The position numbers were made by a program, and so were the translations under genes. Shown here one piece after another: positions 39,781-48,838 of a stretch of DNA of 64,000 bases (the first letter of the stretch is position 1; each line of letters starts with the position of its first letter). The notes under the pieces were generated by a model, which made no database searches, was not told the DNA's origin, and saw nothing but the letters and a program-made list of their open reading frames with translations. The DNA is from JBECKS01 sp964557005 (lineage in GTDB: Bacteria; Pseudomonadota; Gammaproteobacteria; Pseudomonadales; JBECKS01): the NCBI GenBank assembly GCA_964557005.1, contig CAZKYI010000001.1, positions 434,001 to 498,000 on the forward strand, read 5' to 3'.

Positions 39781-40254
39781 ATGACAATCACATATCAATT
39801 CAGGGAAAACGTGGAATCGGTTTATATCAATCTCACCGATCCCGATTTCCTCAAGGCACGCTGTGAAGCGCTGGGTGAAATTAAAATCAAATGCGACGTC
39901 AGTGAACACAATGGAGTCAAGACGGTTGTGCTTGACCGCACCATCAAAAGAAATTTACCCAAAATTCTCGAAAAAATGTTCAATCCCGAGAACAGAACGG
40001 TTATGACTGAGCACTGGCAGAAAAAAGGCGAAGCGTATGTTGGTGACTATGAAATTGAAGTGATTGGCCAACCTGTGACCTTGTTTGCCGATTTCAAGCT
40101 GGAAGCACGCGGTGAAGGTTCGGTGTATACCATCAATCATGGTTGCAAGGCGCGCGTTCCCATAGTCGGCAAACATATAGAAAAATTTGTGCTTGGCCAG
40201 ATTGAAGATGGATTCAGAAAAGAAATGAATGTACTTGCAGAAGCCTTTGAATAA
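39781..40254 (+). CDS. DUF2505 family protein (SRPBCC-like fold)
   Basis: 157 residues, cytoplasmic, with no signal. The pattern Y-F-ENVESVY-NLTDPDFLKARCEALGE at the N-terminus and a C-terminal helix (FVLGQIEDGFRKEMNVLAEAF) are those of DUF2505, a polyketide-cyclase-like family. Ligand and role unknown. It lies between hda and ccmA, 4 bp and 20 bp apart. Confidence 0.75.
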   Translation: MTITYQFRENVESVYINLTDPDFLKARCEALGEIKIKCDVSEHNGVKTVVLDRTIKRNLPKILEKMFNPENRTVMTEHWQKKGEAYVGDYEIEVIGQPVTLFADFKLEARGEGSVYTINHGCKARVPIVGKHIEKFVLGQIEDGFRKEMNVLAEAFE

Positions 40255-40274
40255 CGAGCTTGACGAGAAAGTGA

Positions 40275-40922
40275 ATGCTTGAGGTTAAGGAGATTACAGT
40301 AGAACGAGGCGGGCGTTTGCTGTTTGAAGATTTGAGCTTCCTGCTCAAGCAAGGTGAGGCCTTACACATTTGTGGTGTGAATGGTTCAGGAAAAAGTTCG
40401 CTCATCAAGGTGCTCACAGGTTTGGCTTTCCCTCTAAAGGGAAGCGTAAATTGGCAAGGGGAAAAAATTGAATACGTCAGGGAAGCCTATTGCAGCAAGA
40501 TGCTTTTTATAGGGCATAAAGCAGGCATCAATCGTTCGATGACTGCTGAGCAGAATCTGGATTGGTATTGTGCGCTGCATGGCTTTTCTGAAACAGCACA
40601 GCACAAAAAAATAGCGGCGTTCAAATATTTTGGTCTTTATGGTTTTGAAGATATTGCCTCAGGCAAACTGTCGGCAGGTCAACAGCGCAGAATAGTCTTA
40701 TGCAGATTGATGTTAGATAAAAAACCATTATGGATTCTCGATGAGCCTCTGGTTTCGCTCGATGCTGCGGGTGTGTCCGCATTGGAAAGCTTGATGCAAA
40801 CCCATCTGGATAACGGTGGAATGATTGTTTTTACCAGTCATCAGGCTTTGAATCTTGACGCAAGCTGCGTGAAGCAGGTGCATCTTGTGTGCTCTGATTT
40901 ACAGAGCGAGCGAGGTGCGTGA
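40275..40922 (+). CDS. ccmA: Cytochrome c maturation heme exporter, ATPase subunit
   Basis: 215 residues, an ABC ATPase. Walker A ICGVNGSGKSSLIK, signature LSAGQQRRIVLCRLML, Walker B LWILDEPLVSLD and the H-loop TSHQ are all intact. CcmA with CcmB and CcmC releases holo-CcmE from the membrane. It leads ccmABCDE, and its stop overlaps the ccmB start. Confidence 0.95.
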   Translation: MLEVKEITVERGGRLLFEDLSFLLKQGEALHICGVNGSGKSSLIKVLTGLAFPLKGSVNWQGEKIEYVREAYCSKMLFIGHKAGINRSMTAEQNLDWYCALHGFSETAQHKKIAAFKYFGLYGFEDIASGKLSAGQQRRIVLCRLMLDKKPLWILDEPLVSLDAAGVSALESLMQTHLDNGGMIVFTSHQALNLDASCVKQVHLVCSDLQSERGA

Positions 40923-41599
40923 TGGCATTTCAGGTATTCAAAGCGCAATTATATCGTGATGTGCATTTGGCATTTTTCAAAAAGCAGGAATGGTTAAATC
41001 CGCTGATTTTTCTGGTACTGGTTCAGAGTTTATTTCCTTTGGCGATGGGTGCCGAGCGTCAGTTGTTATTGGAAGCTGCGCCCGCGATTATCTGGGTGAC
41101 GGCCTTGCTTTCTACGCTGGTTTCTCTGGATAGTTTGTTTCGTGAAGATTTTGAAGATGGCACTCTGGAACAAATGATGCTGACTGGCACGCCTTTTTAT
41201 TTTTTCAGTTTGGCCAAATTATTCAGCCATTGGCTGGTGGCAGGTTTGCCGCTGGTGCTACTGTGCCCGATTCTGGCCTTGGGTTTTTATGTAGAAAAAA
41301 CTCATCTGGGCATCATTGCGTTGAGTTTGTTTCTGGCAACGCCAGTGTTGTGTTGCATCAGTGCTCTGGCAAAAGCACTCACCTTGAATAGCAGGCAAGG
41401 TGGTGTGTTACTCAGTTTGATGATTTTGCCGTTATATGTGCCTGTACTGGTGTTTGGTAGCGGGGTGATTAGCCAAAGTGTCGCGGGTGAAAGCCCCTTG
41501 GCGGCTTTGTATATGCTCGCTGCATTGTTTGTGTTTGCTGTGGCGGTTAGCCCATTTGTATTAAGCGCAGCATTGAAGCTTGCGATTGCGGATAGCTAG
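40922..41599 (+). CDS. ccmB: Cytochrome c maturation heme exporter, membrane subunit
   Basis: 225 residues with six hydrophobic helices. The family signature FREDFEDGTLEQMMLTG is present near residue 70. The ATG at 40922 overlaps the ccmA stop (TGATG), implying translational coupling. It forms the membrane channel of the CcmAB complex. Confidence 0.94.
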   Translation: MAFQVFKAQLYRDVHLAFFKKQEWLNPLIFLVLVQSLFPLAMGAERQLLLEAAPAIIWVTALLSTLVSLDSLFREDFEDGTLEQMMLTGTPFYFFSLAKLFSHWLVAGLPLVLLCPILALGFYVEKTHLGIIALSLFLATPVLCCISALAKALTLNSRQGGVLLSLMILPLYVPVLVFGSGVISQSVAGESPLAALYMLAALFVFAVAVSPFVLSAALKLAIADS

Positions 41600-41610
41600 A
41601 GGGTATTTCA

Positions 41611-42366
41611 ATGTGGAATAGGTTAGTGCAGTTGTACCATCAATCAGGATCGCCCAGGCATTTTTATCGCTTGTCGGGCTATTGGATTGTACCCTTGGTT
41701 TTGCTCAGTGTGCTGCTGTTTGCTTTGGGTTTATCAGGGGGCTTGTTGTTAGCGCCGCAAGATTATCAGCAGGGCAATGTTTTCAGAGTGATTTATGTGC
41801 ATGTGCCTGCGGCAATTTTGGCTCAATCGATTTACATGCTGATTGCCGCGTGTGGCCTGATTAGTCTGGTCTGGCGCATGAAAATGGCTGCGATGGTTGC
41901 ACGGGCAAGTATGTTGTCAGGGCTTTCCTTTGCTGCACTGACGTTGTTAACGGGCATGATTTGGGGGCGACCGACCTGGGGAACCTGGTGGTTATGGGGT
42001 GATGCACGTTTGATGTCCTCCCTGTTTCTGTTGTTTCTTTATCTTGGCCTGATTGCCTTGCGTGAATCCTTTGAAGATGAACAGGCAGGTATCCGTGCAG
42101 CTTCATTTCTTGCGATTATTGGTTTGATTAACATTCCAGTAATCAAGTATTCGGTGTATTGGTGGAACAGTTTGCATCAGCCAGCCACCTTGAAGCTCAC
42201 AGAAAAACCTGCCATGCAAATGGAAATGCTGTGGCCATTGCTGGTGATGATTGCGGCATTTTATTGTTTTTTTGCGCTGATGCTGATTCTGCGAGTGAGA
42301 AATGAAATTTTACATTCCGAACAAAAAAGCAAATGGGTGCAGCAATTACTGCTCAAGGAGGAATAA
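41611..42366 (+). CDS. ccmC: Cytochrome c maturation heme-handling protein
   Basis: 251 residues with six membrane helices. The WWD motif WGRPTWGTWWLWGDARLMS, which binds heme together with two histidines (YVHVPAA and WWNSLHQP), is intact. CcmC loads heme onto CcmE. GAGGG precedes the ATG. Confidence 0.96.
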   Translation: MWNRLVQLYHQSGSPRHFYRLSGYWIVPLVLLSVLLFALGLSGGLLLAPQDYQQGNVFRVIYVHVPAAILAQSIYMLIAACGLISLVWRMKMAAMVARASMLSGLSFAALTLLTGMIWGRPTWGTWWLWGDARLMSSLFLLFLYLGLIALRESFEDEQAGIRAASFLAIIGLINIPVIKYSVYWWNSLHQPATLKLTEKPAMQMEMLWPLLVMIAAFYCFFALMLILRVRNEILHSEQKSKWVQQLLLKEE

Positions 42367-42368
42367 AT

Positions 42369-42587
42369 ATGCAACTGCAATTTGAGAGTGTGCAAGCGTT
42401 TTTACAGATGGGAAATCACGGCACCTATGTATGGTTATGTTTTGGCCTTACGGCATTCGTGTTAGCACTGAATGTATGGCTGACCATTTCCAGAAAAAAA
42501 AGCATCACTCAGGAGATCATCAAACAGCAAGCACGAAACAAAAAGCAAACACTCAATTATTCGACTGAAGAGAAACCCGCACCATGA
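42369..42587 (+). CDS. ccmD: Cytochrome c maturation protein D
   Basis: 72 residues from the ATG at 42369, which has a near-perfect AAGGAGGA site. One membrane helix (about 15-35: YVWLCFGLTAFVLALNVWL) is followed by a short basic cytoplasmic tail, as in CcmD, the small subunit of the CcmABCD complex. The start upstream at 42333 lies inside ccmC and is not used. Confidence 0.9.
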   Translation: MQLQFESVQAFLQMGNHGTYVWLCFGLTAFVLALNVWLTISRKKSITQEIIKQQARNKKQTLNYSTEEKPAP

Positions 42588-43036
42588 ACCCGAAAAGAAA
42601 ACAACGCCTGATCATGATTCTGGTGATATTTGCGGGCGCAGCGCTGGCATCAGCCTTTGTGCTGATGGCACTTAATGAAAACATGAATGCTTTTTACACG
42701 CCTGAAGATATACATGAAGGCAAGGCAAATCCTGATAGAACCATTCGTGTGGGTGGCTTGGTGATTGAAGGCAGTGTGCAAAGAGAACAAGGTGAACTTG
42801 CAGTACGTTTTATGATTACCGATACCCGTGCAAGTATTCCCGTTGAGTTTGAAGGCATTCTTCCTGATTTATTTCGTGAAGGGCAAGGCATTATCGCGAT
42901 TGGAAAACTCGCCAATGCTGGAACTGAAAATGTTTTTGTTAAAGCCGATGAAGTGCTGGCAAAGCATGATGAAAACTATATGTCCCCCGAATTAAAAGCG
43001 GCTATGGAAGCGAAGGGTGTGCATGTTATTGAGTAG
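42584..43036 (+). CDS. ccmE: Heme chaperone of cytochrome c maturation
   Basis: 150 residues. An N-terminal membrane anchor (about 8-28) is followed by the periplasmic OB-fold. The covalent heme-binding His is in VLAKHDENYMSPE, and FYTPEDI and GGLV--GSV are family hallmarks. It overlaps ccmD by 4 bp and ends the cluster: ccmF, ccmG and ccmH do not follow. Its stop overlaps the convergent M20 gene. Confidence 0.95.
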   Translation: MNPKRKQRLIMILVIFAGAALASAFVLMALNENMNAFYTPEDIHEGKANPDRTIRVGGLVIEGSVQREQGELAVRFMITDTRASIPVEFEGILPDLFREGQGIIAIGKLANAGTENVFVKADEVLAKHDENYMSPELKAAMEAKGVHVIE

Positions 43037-44249
43037 AATAATACTCAATCAAATCCAGTGCCGCTTGCGCAAAATAGGCACTGCCGATTGGTAAAGCATC
43101 TTCGTTAATCACCATTCTTGAATTATGAATGGAATGCGCAGGGCCTTCTATTACGCGCGTGCCCAACAATACAAAACAGGCGGGCACGGTTTCTGCGATA
43201 AAGGCAAAATCTTCGGTTCCCATCACGGTATCCAGTTGTAGCAGTTTTTCTGCACCGACAATTTTTTGTGCCGAGTTTCTGCAAATTCTGGTTACGGTTT
43301 CGTCATTCATGGTAACGGGTATACTTTCCAGAAATTTCAGATGAATGCTGGTGCTGTGCATGGCGCCGATGTGTTCACAAATGGCACTGACTTTTTGTTT
43401 GAGCATGGTGCGCGTTTCTTCGTTCACACTGCGAATAGTGCCGTACATGGTTGCTTTATCAGCAATGATGTTGACCGCTGTACCCGCACGAATGGTGCCG
43501 ATGCTGATAACCGCAGTGTCATGGGGAGACACATTTCTTGAAACAATTTTGTGCACTGCGTTAATCACTTCTGCTGAAATGGCGATGGCATCAATGCCCA
43601 GTTCGGGCGTTGCACCTGCATGGCTGGATTTTCCAATTACCTGAATTTTGAACGCATCTGCCGCAGCCATCACCGCTTTTGGGCGAATGCTGATATAACC
43701 AGCCGATAAGGTAGGAACCTGATGCAAGCCCAGTGCAGCACTTACGCCATCACATGCGCCTTCCAGTACCATGCGTCTTGCTCCCGATAAACCATCGGGA
43801 TCATCGCCTGCACCTTCTTCCGCTGGCTGAAACAAAAAGCGCACCGTGCCAGTGAAAGCGTGTTCTTTTAAAAGTTTCACCACGCCCAACACCATGGCGG
43901 TATGGCTGTCATGGCCACACGCGTGCATGATGCCAGGATTTTGTGATGCAAAAGGCAGGTTGGTATCTTCCTGAAGTGGCAGCGCGTCCATATCGGCACG
44001 CACAATGATGATGGGCTGTTGCAAGGCTTCCCCAGCGGCAATATTGATTTCCTGTGTACCGCGCTTGCTGATTTCTGCAATCACGCCTGTGCGTGCGATA
44101 TTGCGTCGGTAATGCACTTGCATTTTATCAAGGCAGCTTGCAACGAAATCGGCGGTCTCATGTTCCTGATAACTCAACTCAGGGTTTTGGTGAATGTGTC
44201 TTCTGATTTTTATGATGTCGTCTTGTATGGCTTGAGCGGCTTTTAGCAT
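43026..44249 (-). CDS. M20-family amidohydrolase (hippurate/amino-acylase type)
   Basis: 407 residues, a zinc-dependent peptidase M20D-like enzyme that removes acyl groups from amino acids. Metal ligands and neighbours are visible: RHIHQNPELSYQEHETA, RADMDALPLQED, GIMHACGHDSHTAMVLG and the catalytic FQPAEEG. The dimerisation domain is AFKIQVIGKSSHAG. No signal peptide. It stands alone, convergent with ccmE. The substrate is unknown. Confidence 0.88.
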   Translation of the reverse strand: MLKAAQAIQDDIIKIRRHIHQNPELSYQEHETADFVASCLDKMQVHYRRNIARTGVIAEISKRGTQEINIAAGEALQQPIIIVRADMDALPLQEDTNLPFASQNPGIMHACGHDSHTAMVLGVVKLLKEHAFTGTVRFLFQPAEEGAGDDPDGLSGARRMVLEGACDGVSAALGLHQVPTLSAGYISIRPKAVMAAADAFKIQVIGKSSHAGATPELGIDAIAISAEVINAVHKIVSRNVSPHDTAVISIGTIRAGTAVNIIADKATMYGTIRSVNEETRTMLKQKVSAICEHIGAMHSTSIHLKFLESIPVTMNDETVTRICRNSAQKIVGAEKLLQLDTVMGTEDFAFIAETVPACFVLLGTRVIEGPAHSIHNSRMVINEDALPIGSAYFAQAALDLIEYYSTQ

Positions 44250-44285
44250 AAAATTTGTTGAGCAAATGAAAATAGTGAGGTCACC

Positions 44286-45095
44286 ATGATACCCCTGAAT
44301 AAATCTGTATCTCTACTGCTTTGCTTGGCCAGCCTGTTTTTCTCTGCCTGCGTTTTTGCACTGGATACATCAACAGATGCCGTGATTCACTGGAGCAGTG
44401 AGACAGGGATTGAGCGTTTGAGTCGCAGTGACAATGTCGATTTCTTCAAGCTGGCCAATCATTTTGAATCGCAAAATAACAAGATTTACTGTGGTGTGGC
44501 TTCATCGGTGATTGTGCTGAATGCGCTGCGAGTGCGGCATGGCAGCAAACAAGGGAAAAAGCCAAAGGCTGATTCGGTGTTGACCAAGGAAGATCGCCAG
44601 TATATTCCTGCCATCTTTAGCCCGTATTTTGAGCGCTACACACAAGACAATATTTTTACACCACAGGCTAAAAGCAAGCTGGAAATTCTGGGCAAACCAC
44701 TTAAGCAGGAAGGTGCGAGTGAGGCCAAACGCGATGTGGGTTTACAGCTTGAACAGCTTAAGCAGTTGCTCGAAGCCCACGATTTAAAAGTGGTGAAACG
44801 TGTAGCCAATGAACAAAACAGTTTGGCGCTGTTCAGGCAAGAGGTGAAAGCGAATCTTGCAAGCGCACATGATTATGTCTTGGTGAATTACCATCGAAAA
44901 ACCTTGAAGCAGGAAGGTGGTGGGCATATTTCTCCACTCGGTGCCTACGATGCACAAAGTGATTCTGTGCTGGTGATGGACGTGAACAGCAACAAGGCAG
45001 ATTGGGTGTGGGTGTCACTTGCTTTGTTGTATGCCTCAATGGCAACCTTCGACACCGTAGAAAATCGCGGTTATTTGCTGATTTCAGAAAAATAA
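44286..45095 (+). CDS. Phytochelatin-synthase-like cysteine peptidase (secreted)
   Basis: 269 residues with a signal peptide (cleavage near VFA-L). It belongs to the papain-like phytochelatin synthase family. The catalytic Cys is in KIYCGVASSVIVLNAL, His in GGGHISPLGAYDA, and Asp in VMDVNSNKADWVWV. Plant enzymes join glutathione units; short prokaryotic members mostly hydrolyse glutathione to gamma-Glu-Cys. Signal peptide and single domain suggest periplasmic glutathione or gamma-Glu-Cys cleavage here, which is inference. GAGG precedes the ATG. Confidence 0.87.
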   Translation: MIPLNKSVSLLLCLASLFFSACVFALDTSTDAVIHWSSETGIERLSRSDNVDFFKLANHFESQNNKIYCGVASSVIVLNALRVRHGSKQGKKPKADSVLTKEDRQYIPAIFSPYFERYTQDNIFTPQAKSKLEILGKPLKQEGASEAKRDVGLQLEQLKQLLEAHDLKVVKRVANEQNSLALFRQEVKANLASAHDYVLVNYHRKTLKQEGGGHISPLGAYDAQSDSVLVMDVNSNKADWVWVSLALLYASMATFDTVENRGYLLISEK

Positions 45096-45135
45096 GACCA
45101 AAAAATAAAACTGTTCACTTTATAGAGAAATATCC

Positions 45136-46908
45136 ATGAATTTTAAAAAAGCCTTGGGCGCAGGCCTGCTTGCCGTTTTTGCTATTTGGGTACTTGTGTT
45201 GGTATCACTGGTTATCAATCGCCTTGATGTACTGAGGGTGGCCTGGGATTTGCCAGAATTTACCCATGAAATGGGCGAGATAGAAGAACTCATGTTACCC
45301 ATGCGTGATGGCGTAAAACTGAGAACCTTGCAACAACTGCCGAAAGGTGAAGCTGCTTCGCCAACCATTCTGATTCGCAATCCTTACGACACCGCAGGCA
45401 CCGATCTCTTTAATGTGCTGTGCGAATTATTTGTTGCCTATGGCTATAGCTGTATTTATCAGGAAACGCGCGGGCAGTTGAAATCAGAAGGCGAGTGGGA
45501 GCCTTTGGTGAATGAGCCTGCCGATACCAGTGACACGCTTCACTGGATTGCTGCGCAACAATGGAATGACGGCAATATCGGTATGTGGGGCGTTTCCTAT
45601 CTTGCGCTCACACAGTGGGCAGGCATTCTCGATTACCCACCCGAATTGAAAACCTTTGTGCCCACCTCAATGGGTACCGATTTCCATAAAATCCTGTATG
45701 AAAAGGGCAACTTGCGCCTGTTTGTTTCGCTGTGGGTACTGCTCATGCCTGATCGTGGCGTGAATGTCCCGGGCGTTTTGAATTTCTGGAAAGCCGCCAA
45801 ACATTTCCCACATCAGGAAATTGATGAGAAATTTGCGGGCAAAAAACTCGATTGGTACAGGGAATGGATTCGTGACCCCGGGCTGGATGATCCGACCTGG
45901 AATCGCGCCGATGCCATCGCAATTCGCGAAGCACCGAAAGCACTGGATATTCCAGTGTTGATTTACGAAGGCTGGTACGACCCGTTTTTTTCTGCGGAGC
46001 TGCAAGACTATCGTAATCTCAAGCAGCGCGAACAAAGCCGCATGGTGATTGGCCCTTGGTCGCATATTCAAAGAGTTGCCAGCTCTCTCGATTTAAACGT
46101 GGGGCACGCGATGGATTTAAGCACAGCAGCCACTCTGGAATGGTTTGATTACCATTTGAAAGGCAAGCAAAACGCCGACGCGAGTGGGTATGTTGAAGTA
46201 TTCGATATTGGCGCAAATGCGTGGCGAAAGTATGAAAGCTGGCCTGCTGCCGAGCCTGAGCTGCTGCGCCTTGAATTTTCCCGATTCGCTTCTGCCAATA
46301 GCTGTGCAGGCGGCTTGCTCACTCACGCGAACGGCAATGCTGAAATAGAGCGAGAACAAATCAGCTACACCTACAATCCGAAAAATCCGGTGATGTCTCG
46401 TGGTGGTGCCAGCTTTCTTGGCCCCTTGAATTTATCGGTTGCACCCGGGGCACTCACACAAAAAGGTAAGTGTGAGCGCGATGATGTACTGACTTTTATC
46501 AGTGAAAAGTTTGAGGAAAATCGCACTATTTCAGGAACAATGCTGGTGAATTTGCTGGTGAGTTCCGATGCAGAAGACACCGCCTTTACTGCCAAGATTA
46601 TTGATGTTGCACCCGATGGCACGGCGGTGAATATTCGCGATACGATTTCCACACTGTCCTTCCGTAATCACGCACGCAGTGCTTTGTTATATGAGCCAAA
46701 TTCGCTTGTGGAAGTGGTGCTGGATATGTGGGCGATTGAATGGACGATTAAAGCAGGGCATCGCTTGCGTGTTGATGTGTCTTCTTCCAACTTTCCTGCG
46801 TACAACATTCATGGCAATCGCGCAGGCGCCTGGGCAGAAGTGAGCGAACCAAAAATTGCACAGCAAACTGTTTATTCGGGTTCTTATGTAGAAGTGCCGG
46901 TTTTGTAG
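45136..46908 (+). CDS. CocE/NonD family serine hydrolase
   Basis: 590 residues. An N-terminal hydrophobic segment (about 8-28) probably anchors it or acts as signal. The alpha/beta hydrolase part starts at LPMRDGVKLRT and carries the nucleophile in GMWGVSYLALTQW, the Asp in YEGWYDPFF and the His in GPWSHIQR. The C-terminal jelly-roll domain, as in X-Pro dipeptidyl-peptidases and cocaine esterase, ends with GHRLRVDVSSSNFPAYNIH. Substrate unknown. It precedes the accessory island. Confidence 0.88.
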   Translation: MNFKKALGAGLLAVFAIWVLVLVSLVINRLDVLRVAWDLPEFTHEMGEIEELMLPMRDGVKLRTLQQLPKGEAASPTILIRNPYDTAGTDLFNVLCELFVAYGYSCIYQETRGQLKSEGEWEPLVNEPADTSDTLHWIAAQQWNDGNIGMWGVSYLALTQWAGILDYPPELKTFVPTSMGTDFHKILYEKGNLRLFVSLWVLLMPDRGVNVPGVLNFWKAAKHFPHQEIDEKFAGKKLDWYREWIRDPGLDDPTWNRADAIAIREAPKALDIPVLIYEGWYDPFFSAELQDYRNLKQREQSRMVIGPWSHIQRVASSLDLNVGHAMDLSTAATLEWFDYHLKGKQNADASGYVEVFDIGANAWRKYESWPAAEPELLRLEFSRFASANSCAGGLLTHANGNAEIEREQISYTYNPKNPVMSRGGASFLGPLNLSVAPGALTQKGKCERDDVLTFISEKFEENRTISGTMLVNLLVSSDAEDTAFTAKIIDVAPDGTAVNIRDTISTLSFRNHARSALLYEPNSLVEVVLDMWAIEWTIKAGHRLRVDVSSSNFPAYNIHGNRAGAWAEVSEPKIAQQTVYSGSYVEVPVL

Positions 46909-46928
46909 GGGCAAAAGAGTTTTTGCCC
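46909..46928 (+). terminator. Probable hairpin terminator at the end of the CocE-type gene
   Basis: GGGCAAAA-GAGT-TTTTGCCC (46909-46928) starts directly after the TAG stop. It lacks a strong T-run beyond the stem (TGTTCTATT follows), so strength is doubtful. Confidence 0.45.
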
Positions 46929-46937
46929 TGTTCTATT

Positions 46938-46997
46938 AGTAACATTTGTTTTGAATAGTAACATTTTTTATGTTACTGTGCATTTTATAGGTTACTA
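46938..46997. promoter_or_regulatory. Operator cluster upstream of the AbiE-like pair
   Basis: Two direct copies of AGTAACAT start at 46938 and 46957, 19 bp apart. One perfect inverted copy, ATGTTACT, is at 46970-46977, and one near-copy, GGTTACTA, at 46990-46997. Copies two and three form a dyad with a 5-bp T loop. The last half-site ends 23 bp before the start of the wHTH gene. Autorepression by AbiEi-type antitoxins through paired inverted repeats is known, so this is the likely operator. Confidence 0.62.
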
Positions 46998-47020
46998 TTA
47001 GTCAGGCAATAAAAATCAAC

Positions 47021-48049
47021 ATGAAGAACCAACATGTGGCAGAGCTGGAATCCTATTTGGACGATGTAATCGCATTCAGACCAGATTTTCGTCCACTTGG
47101 CTATAGAGCCGATTTTCCAGCTTATCTGAATAACAGCTTCACCTTCCATGAAGGCAAGATTTGGGACAAGACTGTGTTGCTCGCCCTCATGAACGAGAGG
47201 GCTGAAAAATCCACACCCGCCGCGCTTAAGAAGCAGTGGGACAGCTTGAATAAGCTTCAGCCCAATCTTGTTCTAATGGCCTTGAAAGACCTCCCTCCCT
47301 ACGACCGTAAACGTCTCGTGCATTACGGGGTTCCGTTCGTCTCCACCAACAAGCAACTTTTTCTGCCACCACTTGGTATTGATATTGCAGAGTATTGGGC
47401 GGCGACTGCAAAAGAAAAACCACAAGCACAACTGGGTATCGTGGCACAGGAAATTCTTTTGGGTGCGCTATACGATCCCAAGCGTTTCGCAAATCAAAGA
47501 GCCAATACACTGGCAGCCACAATGAACCTTAGCAAGATGCACTTAACAAGGGCGTTAAGGGAACTTGAACAATATGAGTGCATACGAATTGAAAAACAGG
47601 GACGAGAAAATTACCTGTCACTCACTGGCGACCAAGCTGTAATCTGGAATCGAATTTTTCCTGTGCTCCAAAATCCCGTTAAAGAAAGGTTATTCTTTTT
47701 ACCTCACAAAGAATTTCGATACGAATCTGGATTTCGCATCAGCGGCGAACAAGCACTCGCAGAAAAAACCCATCTTGTAGAACCCAATCATCAGATTCTT
47801 GCTTGTCACATTAAGGAATGGAAAGAACTTCATTTTAAATCGCAATTAAAACAAATTTCGAAACCGGAACCTGACTGCGTTGAAATCGAACTATGGCGTT
47901 ATTCTCCCACCAGTGAGGTTATCAACTGGAGCCAGGACGATACCTATGTGGATACGCTTTCGTTACTCATCTGCTTGCGAGACGAAGAAGACGAGCGTAT
48001 TCGACAAATGACTGACGAACTGAAAATGGATATATTATGGCTGAGATAA
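47021..48049 (+). CDS. AbiEi-like winged-helix regulator / antitoxin candidate
   Basis: 342 residues, no signal. The middle contains a winged helix-turn-helix (about 150-205: QRANTLAATMNLSKMHLTRAL followed by REL--YECI-IEKQG). The C-terminal part has YESGFRISGEQALAEKTHL, similar to AbiEi-type antitoxins, where an SG-xAL motif is common. The N-terminal ~130 residues are unrecognised. It overlaps the nucleotidyltransferase gene by 13 bp and is preceded by an operator array. The pair fits the AbiE type IV toxin-antitoxin layout (regulatory antitoxin first, transferase toxin second). The family call is mainly from context and motif. Confidence 0.6.
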   Translation: MKNQHVAELESYLDDVIAFRPDFRPLGYRADFPAYLNNSFTFHEGKIWDKTVLLALMNERAEKSTPAALKKQWDSLNKLQPNLVLMALKDLPPYDRKRLVHYGVPFVSTNKQLFLPPLGIDIAEYWAATAKEKPQAQLGIVAQEILLGALYDPKRFANQRANTLAATMNLSKMHLTRALRELEQYECIRIEKQGRENYLSLTGDQAVIWNRIFPVLQNPVKERLFFLPHKEFRYESGFRISGEQALAEKTHLVEPNHQILACHIKEWKELHFKSQLKQISKPEPDCVEIELWRYSPTSEVINWSQDDTYVDTLSLLICLRDEEDERIRQMTDELKMDILWLR

Positions 48050-48807
48050 TTGGATTGGATGTGTTTCGAGAACACTTCGTTGGCTTTGAAAACCAATACA
48101 TTTTGATTGGCGGTGCAGCATGCCATCTTTCCTTTGAAGATGCGGGTATCGACTTCCGCGCAACTAAAGATCTGGACATCGTTTTAGTTGCAGAAGCACT
48201 GACAAAAGAGTTTGCAGAAAGATTTTGGAAATTTATTGAGGCGGGTGAGTATGAAAACAAAGGAAAAGCGGAAGGTGAAAAACAGTTTTACCGCTTCACT
48301 AACCCAAAACAAAAACACTATCCAAAAATGCTTGAACTACTATCGAGAGACAGCTCATTAAGTAATCTGGCAGAGGGAAGTCATTTAACGCCTATTCCTG
48401 TTGACGAAAGTATTTCGAGTTTGTCGGCCATCTTGCTGGACGAACACTATTACACCTGTGTAAAAAATGGTCGAATGCAAATTGCCGGAATCAGCATACT
48501 GGAACCGCCTTACTTGCTTGTCTTTAAAGCCAAGGCCTGGCTTGATTTAAGGGCTCGAAAAGCGGGTGGAGCTTTTGTTAAAAGTAATGATATTAACAAG
48601 CATAAAAAAGATGTGCTCAAACTCTCTCAGCTTTTAATCAAATCAGAACCACACAAAGTCCATGAATCCATCAAAAAAGATTTGGTTGCTTTTTTTGAAG
48701 GAATAAAGCGCGATGGAGAAATTAATTTAGAACAACTCAATATTCACGGAACTACACTCGACGAAATAGAGCAGCTTGTTAAAACCGTATTCGAGATTAA
48801 CGGCTAA
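48037..48807 (+). CDS. AbiEii-like nucleotidyltransferase (toxin candidate)
   Basis: 256 residues. The start ILIGGAACHLSF--AGIDFRATKDLDIVLV has the GG-x-A-x-H and R-x-T-x-DLD pattern of the DNA polymerase beta-like fold in AbiEii/DUF1814 proteins. Both metal aspartates of DLD are present. A helical C-terminal half follows (about 150-256), with LLVFKAKAWLDL. AbiEii-type toxins add nucleotides to RNA (for example tRNA acceptor ends in related MenT toxins); the substrate here is unknown. Confidence 0.7.
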   Translation: MAEIIGLDVFREHFVGFENQYILIGGAACHLSFEDAGIDFRATKDLDIVLVAEALTKEFAERFWKFIEAGEYENKGKAEGEKQFYRFTNPKQKHYPKMLELLSRDSSLSNLAEGSHLTPIPVDESISSLSAILLDEHYYTCVKNGRMQIAGISILEPPYLLVFKAKAWLDLRARKAGGAFVKSNDINKHKKDVLKLSQLLIKSEPHKVHESIKKDLVAFFEGIKRDGEINLEQLNIHGTTLDEIEQLVKTVFEING

Positions 48808-48838
48808 CAACGCATTCATATCGGTAAGGATTTCAACC

